Origin: Roseiarcus sp963753135
GTDB taxonomy: Bacteria; Pseudomonadota; Alphaproteobacteria; Rhizobiales; Beijerinckiaceae
DNA length: 64,000 nucleotides
Assembly (NCBI GenBank): GCA_963753135.1
Contig: CAVWBA010000017.1
Coordinates: 186,001-250,000 of the forward strand
Direction of reading: 5' to 3'
Notes under the pieces: model-generated
What the model saw: only the letters and a program-made list of their open reading frames with translations
The model's database searches: none
What the model was told of the DNA's origin: nothing
Translations under genes and position numbers: made by a program
Part shown: positions 45,605-54,308 of the stretch, piece after piece
How the letters are laid out: each line of letters opens with the position of its first letter
Position numbering within the stretch: position 1 is the first letter of the stretch

Positions 45605-46620
45605 TCATCAGTCGCACGCCGTTGCGCATGAGCTTCGTCGGGGGCGGAAGCGACTTGCCATCCTATTACCGGGAATATGGCGGCGCGGTCGTCAGCACGG
45701 CGATCGACAAATATGTCTATGTCACGATGAACCGCAAATTCGATAGCGGAATTCGCGTGGCCTATTCGCGGGTCGAAGAGGTGAACTCGGTTCCCGAGAT
45801 CGAGCACCAACTGGTGCGCGCGGCGCTGAACATGGCCGGGGTTCCGGGCGGCGTCGAGATCACAACCGTTGCGGATATCCCCTCGCGAGGAACGGGCCTC
45901 GGTTCATCGAGCACCTTCACGGTCGCGCTTTTGCACGCGCTCTACGCTTTTCTCGGCCGCCATTCGACTCGCCAGGAATTGGCGGAACAGGCCTGCCACA
46001 TCGAAATCGACGTCTGCGGCGAACCGATCGGCAAGCAGGATCAGTACGCCGCCGCTTACGGCGGCTTCAATCTCTACGAATTCAATCCGAACGATACGGT
46101 CACCGTCTCGCCGGTCATTTGCAAGCCGGAGACCATCGCCGGAATCAGAAGACAGATGCTGGTCCTCTATACCGGGATAACGAGAGGCGCCTCGACAATT
46201 CTCAAGCAGCAGTCATCGGAGCTGGCGACCAATGTCGATAAGAAGTCCGCCATGAAGCGGATGGTCTCGCTCTGCTATCAACTGCTGTCCGAAATTCGGA
46301 ACGACAATCTGGATTCGTTTGGCCAGATTCTCCACGAAGCCTGGATGCTCAAGCGCGATATGGCGCCTGGCGTTTCCACTTCCGACATCGACGACTGGTA
46401 CGAGACTGCGCGAAAACATGGCGCTATCGGGGGCAAGATCCTCGGCGCGGGCGCCGGCGGTTTTCTCGCCCTCTTCGCGCCTGAGGATCGGCACGAGGCG
46501 ATCCGCCATGCCTTGCCGAAATTGCGCGCCATTTCCGTCGACTTCGAGCGAACGGGAAGCCAGATTATTTTTTACCAGCCAACGTCAAGCAATCACGCGG
46601 CCGCCGGGCCGCGGGCTTGA
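45601..46620 (+). CDS. hddA: D-glycero-D-manno-heptose 7-phosphate kinase (HddA-like GHMP kinase)
   Basis: Phosphorylates heptose 7-phosphate at C1 to the alpha-1,7-bisphosphate used in the GDP-heptose branch. The 339-residue protein has the N-terminal RTPLRMSFVGGGSDLPSYY, the GHMP ATP loop PSRGTGLGSSSTFTVALL, EPIGKQDQYAAAYGG and the C-terminal GAIGGKILGAGAGGFLALF. The start at 45601 overlaps the fusion-gene stop by 4 bases. With GmhA, GmhB and HddC domains nearby, the complete GDP-D-glycero-alpha-D-manno-heptose pathway is encoded. Confidence 0.88.
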   Translation: MIISRTPLRMSFVGGGSDLPSYYREYGGAVVSTAIDKYVYVTMNRKFDSGIRVAYSRVEEVNSVPEIEHQLVRAALNMAGVPGGVEITTVADIPSRGTGLGSSSTFTVALLHALYAFLGRHSTRQELAEQACHIEIDVCGEPIGKQDQYAAAYGGFNLYEFNPNDTVTVSPVICKPETIAGIRRQMLVLYTGITRGASTILKQQSSELATNVDKKSAMKRMVSLCYQLLSEIRNDNLDSFGQILHEAWMLKRDMAPGVSTSDIDDWYETARKHGAIGGKILGAGAGGFLALFAPEDRHEAIRHALPKLRAISVDFERTGSQIIFYQPTSSNHAAAGPRA

Positions 46621-46765
46621 ACCGCTGAGCGGTCGCTCCTCGAGCTCAGCCGCCGCCCACAAAAATTATTCCCCCTCCCCTCAAGACTGCGCTTGATCTT
46701 GAGGCCGCTCATCGCAAAACCCCGGTTGCTCGCCGCAACAGAGTCTCCGCCGGGACCCGCGCCCC

Positions 46766-47851
46766 ATGAAAACCAAAGCCGCCGTCTGCCGCGCCTTCGG
46801 CGCGCCCTTGACCGTCGAGATGGTCGAGCTTGCCGACCCGGGGCCAGGCGAGGTGCAGATAAGGACGGCGGCCTGCGCGATTTGCCACAGCGACATTTTT
46901 TACGTCGACGGCGCCTGGGGCGGCGAATTGCCGGCGGTCTATGGACATGAGGCGGCCGGCGTCGTCGAGGCGGTCGGAGAGGGTGTGACGCGCCTGAAAG
47001 TCGGCGACCATGTGGTGGCGACGCTCATCCGCAATTGCGGCTTCTGCCCCGCCTGCACCGAGGGCGCGCCGGTCTTCTGCGAGGAAGTGTTCCCGCTCGA
47101 CCGCAAGAGCCCCCTGCGCGACGGCGCCGGCAAGCCGATCGTTCACGGACTGCGCACCGGCGCCTTCGCCGAGCATATGGTTGTCGACCAGTCGCAGGCG
47201 GTCGCGATTCCGAAGGACATGGCCCTCGACAGCGCCGCGCTCATCGCCTGCGGCGTGCTGACGGGGCTGGGCGCGGTCGTTAACACGGCCGGCGTGAAAG
47301 CGGGCTCTAGCGTCGTCGTCATCGGCTGCGGCGGCGTCGGCCTCAATTCCATCCAGGGCGCGCGGCTCGCCGGCGCTTCCCCGATCATCGCCGTCGACGT
47401 CGAGCCCTTGAAGCTCGCTGCGGCGCGCGAATTCGGCGCGACGGAGACGATCAACGCGAAAAGCGAAAATGTCGCCGAGCGTGCGGCGGCGCTGAACGGG
47501 GGGCGCAAGGCCGACTGGGTTTTCGTCAGCGTGGGCGTCAAAGGCGCGGCCGAACAGGGCGTTTCGCTGATGAAGCGCAATGGCGCGACCGTGCTGGTCG
47601 GCATGCCGCCTTCGGGGGTCAAGGCGGTGATCGATCCGGGCTCAATCGCCGCCGACGGCCAAAGGATTCTCGGCTCCAAAATGGGCTCGGCCCGCCCGGC
47701 GATCGACGTGCCGATGATCGTCAAGCTCTACCGCGAGGGGCGGCTCAAGCTCGACCAATTGATCAGCGGGCGCTATCGGCTCGAATCGATCAACGAAGCC
47801 CTCGCCTCTTCGCGCTCCGGCGCTGCGGTGCGCAACGTGATCGTGTTCTGA
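46766..47851 (+). CDS. Zinc-dependent alcohol dehydrogenase, class III-like
   Basis: A 361-residue medium-chain dehydrogenase/reductase. The catalytic zinc ligands are in CAICHSD (Cys37) and GHEAAGVV; the structural zinc loop is NCGFCPACTEGAPVFC; the NAD-binding motif is IGCGGVGLNSIQGA. It is closest to the AdhC/class III group, which includes formaldehyde/S-hydroxymethyl-glutathione and general alcohol dehydrogenases; the substrate cannot be fixed. The start ATG is 145 bases after hddA with no obvious operon link. Confidence 0.85.
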   Translation: MKTKAAVCRAFGAPLTVEMVELADPGPGEVQIRTAACAICHSDIFYVDGAWGGELPAVYGHEAAGVVEAVGEGVTRLKVGDHVVATLIRNCGFCPACTEGAPVFCEEVFPLDRKSPLRDGAGKPIVHGLRTGAFAEHMVVDQSQAVAIPKDMALDSAALIACGVLTGLGAVVNTAGVKAGSSVVVIGCGGVGLNSIQGARLAGASPIIAVDVEPLKLAAAREFGATETINAKSENVAERAAALNGGRKADWVFVSVGVKGAAEQGVSLMKRNGATVLVGMPPSGVKAVIDPGSIAADGQRILGSKMGSARPAIDVPMIVKLYREGRLKLDQLISGRYRLESINEALASSRSGAAVRNVIVF

Positions 47852-47857
47852 GCGACT

Positions 47858-48355
47858 TTAAAACATCCGCTCCGCCGCCCGAGACCGACGCGCGATGATG
47901 AGGAGAATGATCGCCAGCACGGGAAAAGCGATGTCGCTGTAAAAGGGAACGCCCGCGTTGCCGGGAGCGAAATTGCCGGCGACGACCATCTGTTTCACAT
48001 GGCCGACCGCGTCGCCGAGGAGGAAGATCGAACTCACCATGACCGCCGCCGCCTTGAAGTCCAGGCTGCGCCAGAAGCTCACGCAGGCGGTCGCGCCAAT
48101 CGCAAGGTCCGCCAGACCCACCTCGAACTGAAACGGACTGACCTCCCAGCCAATGTCCGCCGCCGCGATTTGGGGAAAGAAGAGATGAAAGGCGGCCGCC
48201 CAGAGGCCCGTTACGCCGACCGGCAAGAGCAGAATCCACGCGAGCAAACGATCGGCGGCTGGCGCGCCGGTTCGCCGCGCCGCCGCAAGCGCCAGCGCCG
48301 CCACGAACAGGAACACCGGCAGGTTGCGCAGGACGAAGGCGATCGTTTCGGCCAT
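47858..48355 (-). CDS. Membrane protein, DUF6790-like
   Basis: A 165-residue protein with about five hydrophobic helices containing ETIAFVLRNLPVFLFVAALAL, LLAWILLLPVGVTGLWAAAF, VGLADLAIGATACVSF, AAAVMVSSIFLLGDAVG and DIAFPVLAIILLIIARR. The segment EVSPFQFEVGLADLAIG resembles the DUF6790 family (from memory). The ATG at 48355 has AGGAG at good spacing; a second ATG lies one codon upstream. It is convergent with the alcohol dehydrogenase (6-base gap) and divergent from the enolase-family gene. Function unknown. Confidence 0.62.
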   Translation of the reverse strand: MAETIAFVLRNLPVFLFVAALALAAARRTGAPAADRLLAWILLLPVGVTGLWAAAFHLFFPQIAAADIGWEVSPFQFEVGLADLAIGATACVSFWRSLDFKAAAVMVSSIFLLGDAVGHVKQMVVAGNFAPGNAGVPFYSDIAFPVLAIILLIIARRSRAAERMF

Positions 48356-48483
48356 CATGGGCTCCTGACGCGCACGGGCGGAGACTTGGACAGAGACGCG
48401 CGGCGAGTTACCACATCCAGAGGCGCGCGCGAACGCGAGAGCGCTGGGTTCTCGTGCATCCCTCTCTCCGGCCGCCTGCACCC

Positions 48484-49694
48484 ATGAAAATCGCCGAACT
48501 CAAGACCTTCGTCGTCGGCAATCCGCCGCCCGCCTTCGGCGGCCGCTACTTCGTCTTCCTCAAGCTCAAGACTGCCTGCGGGATCGAGGGCGTGGGCGAA
48601 GTCTACGCCGCGAGCTTCGCGCCCAAGGCGGTCGTCGCGATGATCGAGGATGTGTTCGAGCGTCACGTCGAGGGCGCCGATCCGTTCCGCATCGAGGCGC
48701 TCTGGCGCAACGTCTACGGCCGTGGCTATTCAGGCCGGCCCGACATTTCGCTGATGGGCGTCCTCTCCGGCATCGAGATGGCGCTCTGGGACATCGTCGG
48801 CAAGGCGGTCATGAAGCCGGTTTATGCGCTGCTCGGCGGCAAGGTCCATGAACGCCTTCGCAGCTACACCTATCTCTATCCCGACGAGCCCGGCTCGCAC
48901 GCCTATTCCGATAGCCCTGTCTATTCGAATCCGGACGCCGCGGCGAAACGCGCGCTCAAATATATGGCGCAGGGCTTCACCGCGGTGAAGTTCGATTCGG
49001 CCGGACCCTACTCGACCTTCGATCCGCGCCAGCCGAGCCTCGAACGGCTCGAGCTTTGCGAAGCGTTCCTGAAGACCTTGCGCGAGGCGGTGGGGACCAA
49101 ATGCGATCTTCTGTTCGGGACGCACGGCCAGTTCACGACTCCGGCGCGCTGCGTCTGGCGCGGCGGATCGAGGCTTACGAGCCTTTGTGGTTCGAGGAGC
49201 CGACGCCGCCCGAAGCGCCGGAGGAGATGGCCAGGGTCGCAGCCCAGTGCCGCATGCCGATCGCAACCGGCGAGCGCCTCACGACGAAGTATGAGTTCGC
49301 GCGCGTCCTCGAAACGGGCGCGGCGTCAATCCTGCAGATGAACCTGGGCCGCGTCGGCGGCATCCTGGAAGCAAAGAAGATCGCGGGGATGGCGGAAGCG
49401 CATTACGCGCAGATCGCGCCGCATCTCTATTGCGGGCCGATCGTCGGCGCGGCCAACGTCCAGCTTGCGGCATGCAGCCCGAATTTTCTCATCCTCGAGA
49501 GCATCGAGCGCTGGGACGGTTTCCACGCCGAGATTCTCAAGAAGCCGATCCGCTGGGAGGAGGGCTTCGTCATTCCGCCGGAAGAGCCGGGGCTCGGCGT
49601 CGAACTCGACGAGGAGGCAGCGCTCGCGCATCCATGGACTGGCCACGATCTTCATCTCGCGCCGAGGTTCGATCCGGTGTGGCCGCCGGATTGA
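48484..49694 (+). CDS. Enolase-superfamily (mandelate racemase/galactonate dehydratase-like) enzyme, frameshifted
   Basis: About 403 residues after correction. The N-terminal capping domain (KIAELKTFVVGNPPPAFGG) is followed by the barrel domain with AVKFDSAGP, LLFGTHGQFTT, PLWFEEPTPPE, IATGERLTT, LGRVGGILEAKKIAGMAEAH and PHLYCGPIVGAAN. These place it among sugar-acid dehydratases/cycloisomerases of the MR/GalD type. The frame breaks around 49137-49141: one base is missing in GACTC; with one base added, QFTT continues as SGALRLARRIEAYEPLW. It is divergent from the DUF6790-like gene and has no obvious operon partner. The substrate is not determinable. Confidence 0.8.
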
Positions 49695-50785
49695 GAGATA
49701 GCTCAGCAGCGCGAGGGCACGGCGGCGGCGCAGCGGCAATTTTACCGGCGCCCCCTAATGATTTCAGTCTGTTACGACCCCGTTTAGTTCCGCCCCTCAA
49801 AATCGGCGCGTTGGCCTCGGCGCGGGATCGCGCGGAGCAGCAACGAACAACATAACATGTATGTTGATTATCTCCGTCTCTCTCCAAGAAGGGATCGGTC
49901 TGGCCCCCAGGCTCCCAACCTTTAGGAGGCTTTGGTTCCCGCCAGCTTGAGAAAGCCTTCGCCTGGCTTTGGCGGCGGCGTTTGTCGGCTGCTCAATGCC
50001 TCTTGATCGTCTGTCTGCTCAAAACTTAGGCAGAGCATGCGCTGCCGCGCATTGGCTTCGGCCGGAAACCACTCCTAGGCCCGCTCGCCGGCCTCTTTTA
50101 TCTTTCGGCGCAACGCCTTGAGATCGAGCGCGGCTTCGCGGACTTCAGGAGTGAGATGGAGAATCATGGCGTTCATGGATTTACCTGTTAACACCTCCAA
50201 ACACATTTGTGACGTGGATACATAGTCGTCACATTTCGGTAAAAAAACCGTTGCAAGGCGTATGCCAACGCGGTCGGCCCCACGTCTTTGTGATCGTTCC
50301 ACCTGCCTTGCCTCCAGTAACGCATGAAGATGCGGTCCGTTCCAATTTGGTATCCGAGGCGATTTCTTCAATATCGGCGCGATCGTCGTAAGTTAAAGGT
50401 TTGGTTAACTTCAAGTAACAACGAATTGAAGGTTCTTGTCGGAATGGACGCCGACTCTCCGCATTGATCCAGCTCACGTCCGGAAAACTCGCCGCTCCGC
50501 TAATCTCACTGAGCTGATTGGAGGAGAGCGATCGGCGACGCTCCGGCCGCGCCGGCGATTTCGCCGAAGCTGCTTGAACTCGACAAAGAGGACGTCAAAG
50601 CGGTCCGGAGTTTCCTGCCCGGGAAGGTGCTCGGGCGGACGGCGGCGTTGTTTTTGGGGTGCGGAGCCAGACTCTCACGAGCTGGGCAAGCGCGCGGGCT
50701 CTATGTCGCTGCGCGGCGCATCTCCGCGCCCGGCAAGATCAAAAATCCTTAATCAATGATGGTTAGCCCGCGACCTACCCAGCCG
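49695..50785. other. Region without clear genes
   Basis: About 1.1 kb of mixed composition, partly lower in GC than its flanks. Apart from a short open frame at 50075-50176, only a weak coding-like stretch is visible: plus strand about 50517-50752, reading GDAPAAPAISPKLLELDKED and AVRSFLPGKVLGRTAALF to a stop, with no start codon or family match. It may be a gene remnant. No promoter, repeat or RNA gene was recognised. Confidence 0.4.
50075..50176 (-). CDS. Possible 33-residue small protein
   Basis: MNAMILHLTPEVREAALDLK then ALRRKIKEAGERA: an amphipathic, charge-patterned sequence with an AGG Shine-Dalgarno-like element 8 bases upstream. It stands alone in a gene-poor region. No homology is known to me; it may equally be the end of a degraded gene. 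Confidence 0.25.
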   Translation of the reverse strand: MNAMILHLTPEVREAALDLKALRRKIKEAGERA

Positions 50786-51593
50786 TCACCCGAACCTAAA
50801 GCCCGAGATCATCTTGCCGCCGATCTTGGCGTTGAAGTCGCGCGTTCCTTTGCTGTCGCCGGCGGCGCCGGCGACCACCATCAGCGGCAAGAGGTGCTCC
50901 TCGCGCGGATGGCAGGCGCGCGCCGACGGCGCCTTGTCCCAATGCGTAAGCCGCGCCTCGCGCTCGGCTTCCGGCGCCTTCGCCGTCTCGTCGAGCCAGG
51001 CGTCGAAGGCGGCGGAGGCCGTCGTGTCGCCGTCGCGGAAATGGCGCAGGTCATGGAAGCTCATGCCGCTGCCGACGATCGCGACTCCCTGATCGCGCAG
51101 GGGCTCGAGCGCCTTGCCGAGCTTGATGTGGAAGGCCGGATCGAGGTCCTTGCGCAAGCGACAGCATGACGACCGGGATCTCGGCCTTCGGATCGACGAT
51201 GAGGAACGGCACGAACACCCCATGGTCGAAGCCGCGCTCGCCGTCGGTCGCGACCGGCAGCCCCGCCGCCTCGATGAGGCGTTTGACCTCCGCCGCCAGT
51301 TCCGGATCGCCCGGCGCGGGATAGGAGAGCTTATAAGTGTGCTCGGGAAAGCCGTAATAGTCGTAGAGCATGCCCGGCTTCGGGTTGACGCTGACCGTCG
51401 GCTTGTCCGCCTCCCAATGGGCGGTCACGACCAGGAACGCCTTCGGCCGCTCGGGCAGCGATTTGAGAACGCCGGCGAGATAGTGCTTAAGGCCGTCCCA
51501 GGCATGCGGGCCGAAAGGCGGCGGCCAGTCCATCCAGAAGCAGGGGCCGCCGCCGTGCGGCACGAAGATCACGGGTTGGCGGACAGCGGGCAT
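50786..51593 (-). CDS. DODA-type extradiol aromatic ring-opening dioxygenase, frameshifted
   Basis: About 268 residues after correction, a class III LigB/DODA-like non-heme iron enzyme (4,5-DOPA-dioxygenase/YgiD group). Metal ligands and active-site histidines lie in FVPHGGGPCFW, LVVTAHWEADKP, GFDHGVFVPFL and GMSFHDLRHFRDGD. The frame changes near 51156: one extra T in CTTGCG (CTGCG expected) separates PVVMLS from LRKDLDPAFHIKLGKALEPL. This site is not a GANTC motif. Members open catechol-like rings, but the physiological substrate in bacteria of this kind is unclear. The gene stands alone. Confidence 0.82.
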
Positions 51594-51729
51594 GGGAACC
51601 TCAGGGTCTCGTTGGCTCCCATGGACTTAAGTCACGCGGCGCGAGGCGCAATGCCGCGCCCGAGCGCCTGTCATGTCCGATCGATCCGGGCCGCATAGCA
51701 ACCGCGCGTTAGCGTAATGCGCGTGGATA

Positions 51730-51948
51730 TCAAGACCGCCTCCGATTGGCGAACAGGCGCGCGATCGCTGGCTGCACGATCGCCTCCGCCGTGAGATCGG
51801 CGTCGATCATGTCCCCGGACAGGTCAAAGGCGTCGAAGCGAAATCGGGCGGATCGCACAGAGACCTCCGGCGTTTCGTCTTTGGCTCGATACGGAGCTCT
51901 TGGCCCATCGCGGACAAAAATGGCGTGGAACTTCGCTTTGTAGGCCAT
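51730..51948 (-). CDS. Small hypothetical protein (72 residues)
   Basis: MAYKAKFHAIFVRDGPRAPY to AIVQPAIARLFANRRRS, a compact mixed alpha/beta-looking sequence with no family I recognise. Its ATG follows directly after the stop of another small frame (52163-51950), which suggests translational coupling of two short genes. A longer frame through 51999 exists but the extra N-terminal part is not convincing. Confidence 0.45.
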   Translation of the reverse strand: MAYKAKFHAIFVRDGPRAPYRAKDETPEVSVRSARFRFDAFDLSGDMIDADLTAEAIVQPAIARLFANRRRS

Positions 51949-51949
51949 G

Positions 51950-52163
51950 TCACGCCGGCAGGTGCAGATCGTTGAGCAGCAACATCCGACTTCGCCCATC
52001 TTCGACCATCCCTGAGCTCGATACGATCGGCGAAAGCCGAGGCTTTCTCCAGTCGGCGGTCGAGAGCCTTCGCGCCGAACGCTTTGCAGCTCGTCGATCG
52101 GAAAGCCCGTAGAAGCGGCGGAAGGGGTGCGCGCGTCGAGACCCGGCTAATTTGGAAGGACAT
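51950..52163 (-). CDS. Possible small hypothetical protein, frameshifted
   Basis: From the ATG at 52163 (AGGG about 8 bases upstream) the frame reads MSFQISRVSTRAPLPPLLRA to KALDRRLEKASAFADRIE, then changes at the GAGCTC in 52014-52019. If this is a misread GAGTC, the protein continues SGMVEDGRSRMLLLNDLHLP to a stop at 51950, directly before the next small gene. The amphipathic helix LDRRLEKASAFADRIE looks coding-like. No function is known and the existence of the gene is only moderately supported. Confidence 0.35.
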
Positions 52164-52269
52164 GGCGATTTCCCTGATTGTAGTGTTCGCAGCTCCGACG
52201 TGGGCCCTGCACTTGCGCAGCGCGCGACGCCGTCTTCCCGTTCCTTGCTTTCGCAATCGAAGAAAGGCG

Positions 52270-52976
52270 TCACTTGGCGTCGTGAAGGATGATTCCGAGC
52301 GTGAAGCGTTCGCCGCTTTTGATGCGGCTGACACCATGGCGCAGATTGACGCGATAGGTCCCGCGCGTTCCCTGCACCGGCCGCTCGCGCACGGCGAAGA
52401 TCACGCCGTCGCCTTGGGTCAGGACTCACCACTTCGGCGCGCGACTGCATGCGCGGCCGCTGCTCGGTCAGCACGAATTCGCCGCCGGCAAAGTCGCGGC
52501 CGGGCTCTGACAGCAGGATCGCGACCTGGAGGGGAAAGAGATGCTCGCCGTAGACGTCCTGGTGCAGGCAATTGTAGTCGCCCGGCCCATAGCGCAGGAG
52601 GAGCGGCGTTGGGCGCGTCTGATCCGCCTCACGGCAGCGCGCGAGGAACGCGTCGTGCTCGGCCGGATAGCGCACAGAAACGCCCATAGCCTCGTTCCAC
52701 CGGTCCGCTATCGGCTGCGAGCCTCGAATAGAAGCCGCGGCGAAGCGCAACGATCGGCTCAGGCAGCGGATAGGCGAAATATTTGTACTCGCCTCGCCCG
52801 AAGCCATGCGCCCCCATCACGATGCGCGAGCGGAAGCGCGCGTCGTCGGGATAGAGCGCCTGAAGCTCGCGACAGGTCTCGGGCGAGATGAGCTTCGGCG
52901 CGACCGCGCAGCCGTAGGCGTCGAGGTCGCGCTCGATCGCTGGCCAATCGAGCGCGTCGATCGTTGCGGCCCTCAT
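52270..52976 (-). CDS. 2OG-Fe(II) oxygenase of the Ada-linked group (COG3826-like), frameshifted
   Basis: About 234 residues after correction of two single-base insertions. The jelly-roll iron site is LHQDVYGEHLFP (HxD) with the distal histidine and arginine in NLRHGVSRIKSGER; GPGDYNCLHQD and FAGGEFVLTEQRPRMQSR are typical of this family, whose members are often found next to ada and are presumed to act in alkylation-damage response or protein hydroxylation. Frame changes: near 52722 (RLA to PIADRWNEA) and near 52425 (AEVV to LTQGDGVIFAVRERP). The start ATG (52976) lies within the first bases of a palindromic repeat element that separates it from ada. Confidence 0.8.
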
Positions 52977-53115
52977 CCGGCCGCCCTCATCGGCCGATGC
53001 GTCGGCCGCCTTCTCCGGGGGAGAAGGGTGCGCGCTGCCCTCTCCCCATGGAGCGCCGAAAGACGCCCGCTCCTCGACGAGGACATTGGAGAAGGGCGTT
53101 GGGGGTGAGGGCGCG
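52977..53115. repeat. Palindromic repeat, copy 3, between ada and the oxygenase
   Basis: It starts at the CCCTCATCC that also supplies the start codon of the oxygenase (bases 52974-52976 lie just inside the gene), contains CCTTCTCCGGGGGAGAAGG and the core GCCGAAAGACGCCCGC (the inverse of GCGGGCGTCTTTC in copy 2), and ends with GGGGGTGAGGG. It fills the whole ada-oxygenase gap. Confidence 0.8.
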
Positions 53116-53123
53116 GGCCTTCA

Positions 53124-54212
53124 TCACGCCGCCTCCCGGTCGATGAGCTTGCGCTTGCGCTCGACGCCCCAGCGATAGCCGGAAACGTCGCCGTCGGTGC
53201 GCACCACGCGGTGGCAGGGAATCGCGATCGCGAGCGGGTTGGCGCCGCAGGCCTGCGCGACCGCGCGCACGGCTTTCGGCTGGCCGATGGCGCGCGCAAT
53301 CTCCTTGTAGGTCGCCGTCTTTCCGGCAGGGATGGCGCGCAAAGCCGCCCAGACCCGTTGCTGGAACGCGGTGCCGCGGATGTCGAGCGGAAGATCCAGG
53401 CGCTGGCCGGGCGCCTCGACGAGACCGACCACTTGCGCGACCATTTGCTCGAATTCGGCGTCGCCGCCTTCGAACTCCGCGCGCGGGAAGCGGTCCTGCA
53501 GCTCGCGCACCAGCGCGTCCGGATTGTCGCCCAGCATGATGGCGCACACGCCTTTGTTCGTGGCCGCGACCAGCACCGCGCCAAGCGACGCCTGCCCGAC
53601 CGCGAAGCGAATGCGAGCGCCCTCCCCGCCGCGCTTAACCGCGCTTGGGGTCATGCCGAGCCGTACGCCCATGCTCTCGTAGAAGCGGCTCGAAGAGTTG
53701 AACCCGGCGTCGTAGATCGCTTCGGTGACCGTCCCCGCCGTGCGCAGCTTGTCGGCCGCGCGGCGCGCCCGTCTCTCGGCCGCATAGGCCTTCGGGGTCA
53801 CGCCGGTGATCGCCTTGAAGACGCGATGGAAGTGATAGGGGCTCAAGCCCGCGCCCGCCGCAAGCTCGGCAAGCTTGGGCGCCTCTTCCGCCTCATCGAT
53901 CCGCTCGCACGCTTGGCTGACCGCCTCGATTTGCGGATCGGGCGCGCCAAGCTTGTCCGGCCGGCAGCGCTTGCAGGCGCGGTAGCCCGCCTTCTCCGCC
54001 TCCGCGACAGTCGAAAAGAATGAGACGTTCTCCCGCTTCGCCGACCGCGAGGCGCAGCTCGGCCGGCAATAGACGCCGGTCGTGCGCACGGCGAAAAAGA
54101 ACTTGCCGTCGAACGCGGAATCGCGGCGCTTGACCGCCTGCCAGTGCTCCTCGTCGCGAGCCGGCGCCCATGCGGTGTTGGGCTCACGCGTTTCGGTCAT
54201 GGGCATAGACAT
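53124..54212 (-). CDS. ada: Bifunctional Ada methyltransferase/AraC-type regulator
   Basis: Repairs methyl-phosphotriesters and O6-methylguanine and activates the adaptive response. The 362-residue protein has the N-terminal zinc/methyl-acceptor domain (VYCRPSCASR and CKRCRPDKLG), an AraC helix-turn-helix (about 95-190, GLSPYHFHRVFKAITGVTPK and AIYDAGFNSSSRFYE), and the C-terminal MGMT domain with the acceptor cysteine in IPCHRVVR. All three parts are intact. An alkylation-type 2OG-Fe(II) oxygenase gene lies downstream across a repeat element. An ATG at 54197 could be an alternative start. Confidence 0.93.
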   Translation of the reverse strand: MSMPMTETREPNTAWAPARDEEHWQAVKRRDSAFDGKFFFAVRTTGVYCRPSCASRSAKRENVSFFSTVAEAEKAGYRACKRCRPDKLGAPDPQIEAVSQACERIDEAEEAPKLAELAAGAGLSPYHFHRVFKAITGVTPKAYAAERRARRAADKLRTAGTVTEAIYDAGFNSSSRFYESMGVRLGMTPSAVKRGGEGARIRFAVGQASLGAVLVAATNKGVCAIMLGDNPDALVRELQDRFPRAEFEGGDAEFEQMVAQVVGLVEAPGQRLDLPLDIRGTAFQQRVWAALRAIPAGKTATYKEIARAIGQPKAVRAVAQACGANPLAIAIPCHRVVRTDGDVSGYRWGVERKRKLIDREAA

Positions 54213-54308
54213 AAGGATAGCTCCCGGCTTTGTCTTGGCTCCCCGTCTACGCCGATCCCTAAGCGGCCGAACTCCGGTCCTTGCGATGCAATTCTGAACC
54301 TGTGGCCC

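Noticed and set aside
50517..50752. Open stretch on the plus strand with coding-like character
   Set aside because: No start codon, ribosome site or family match; noted only as a possible remnant.
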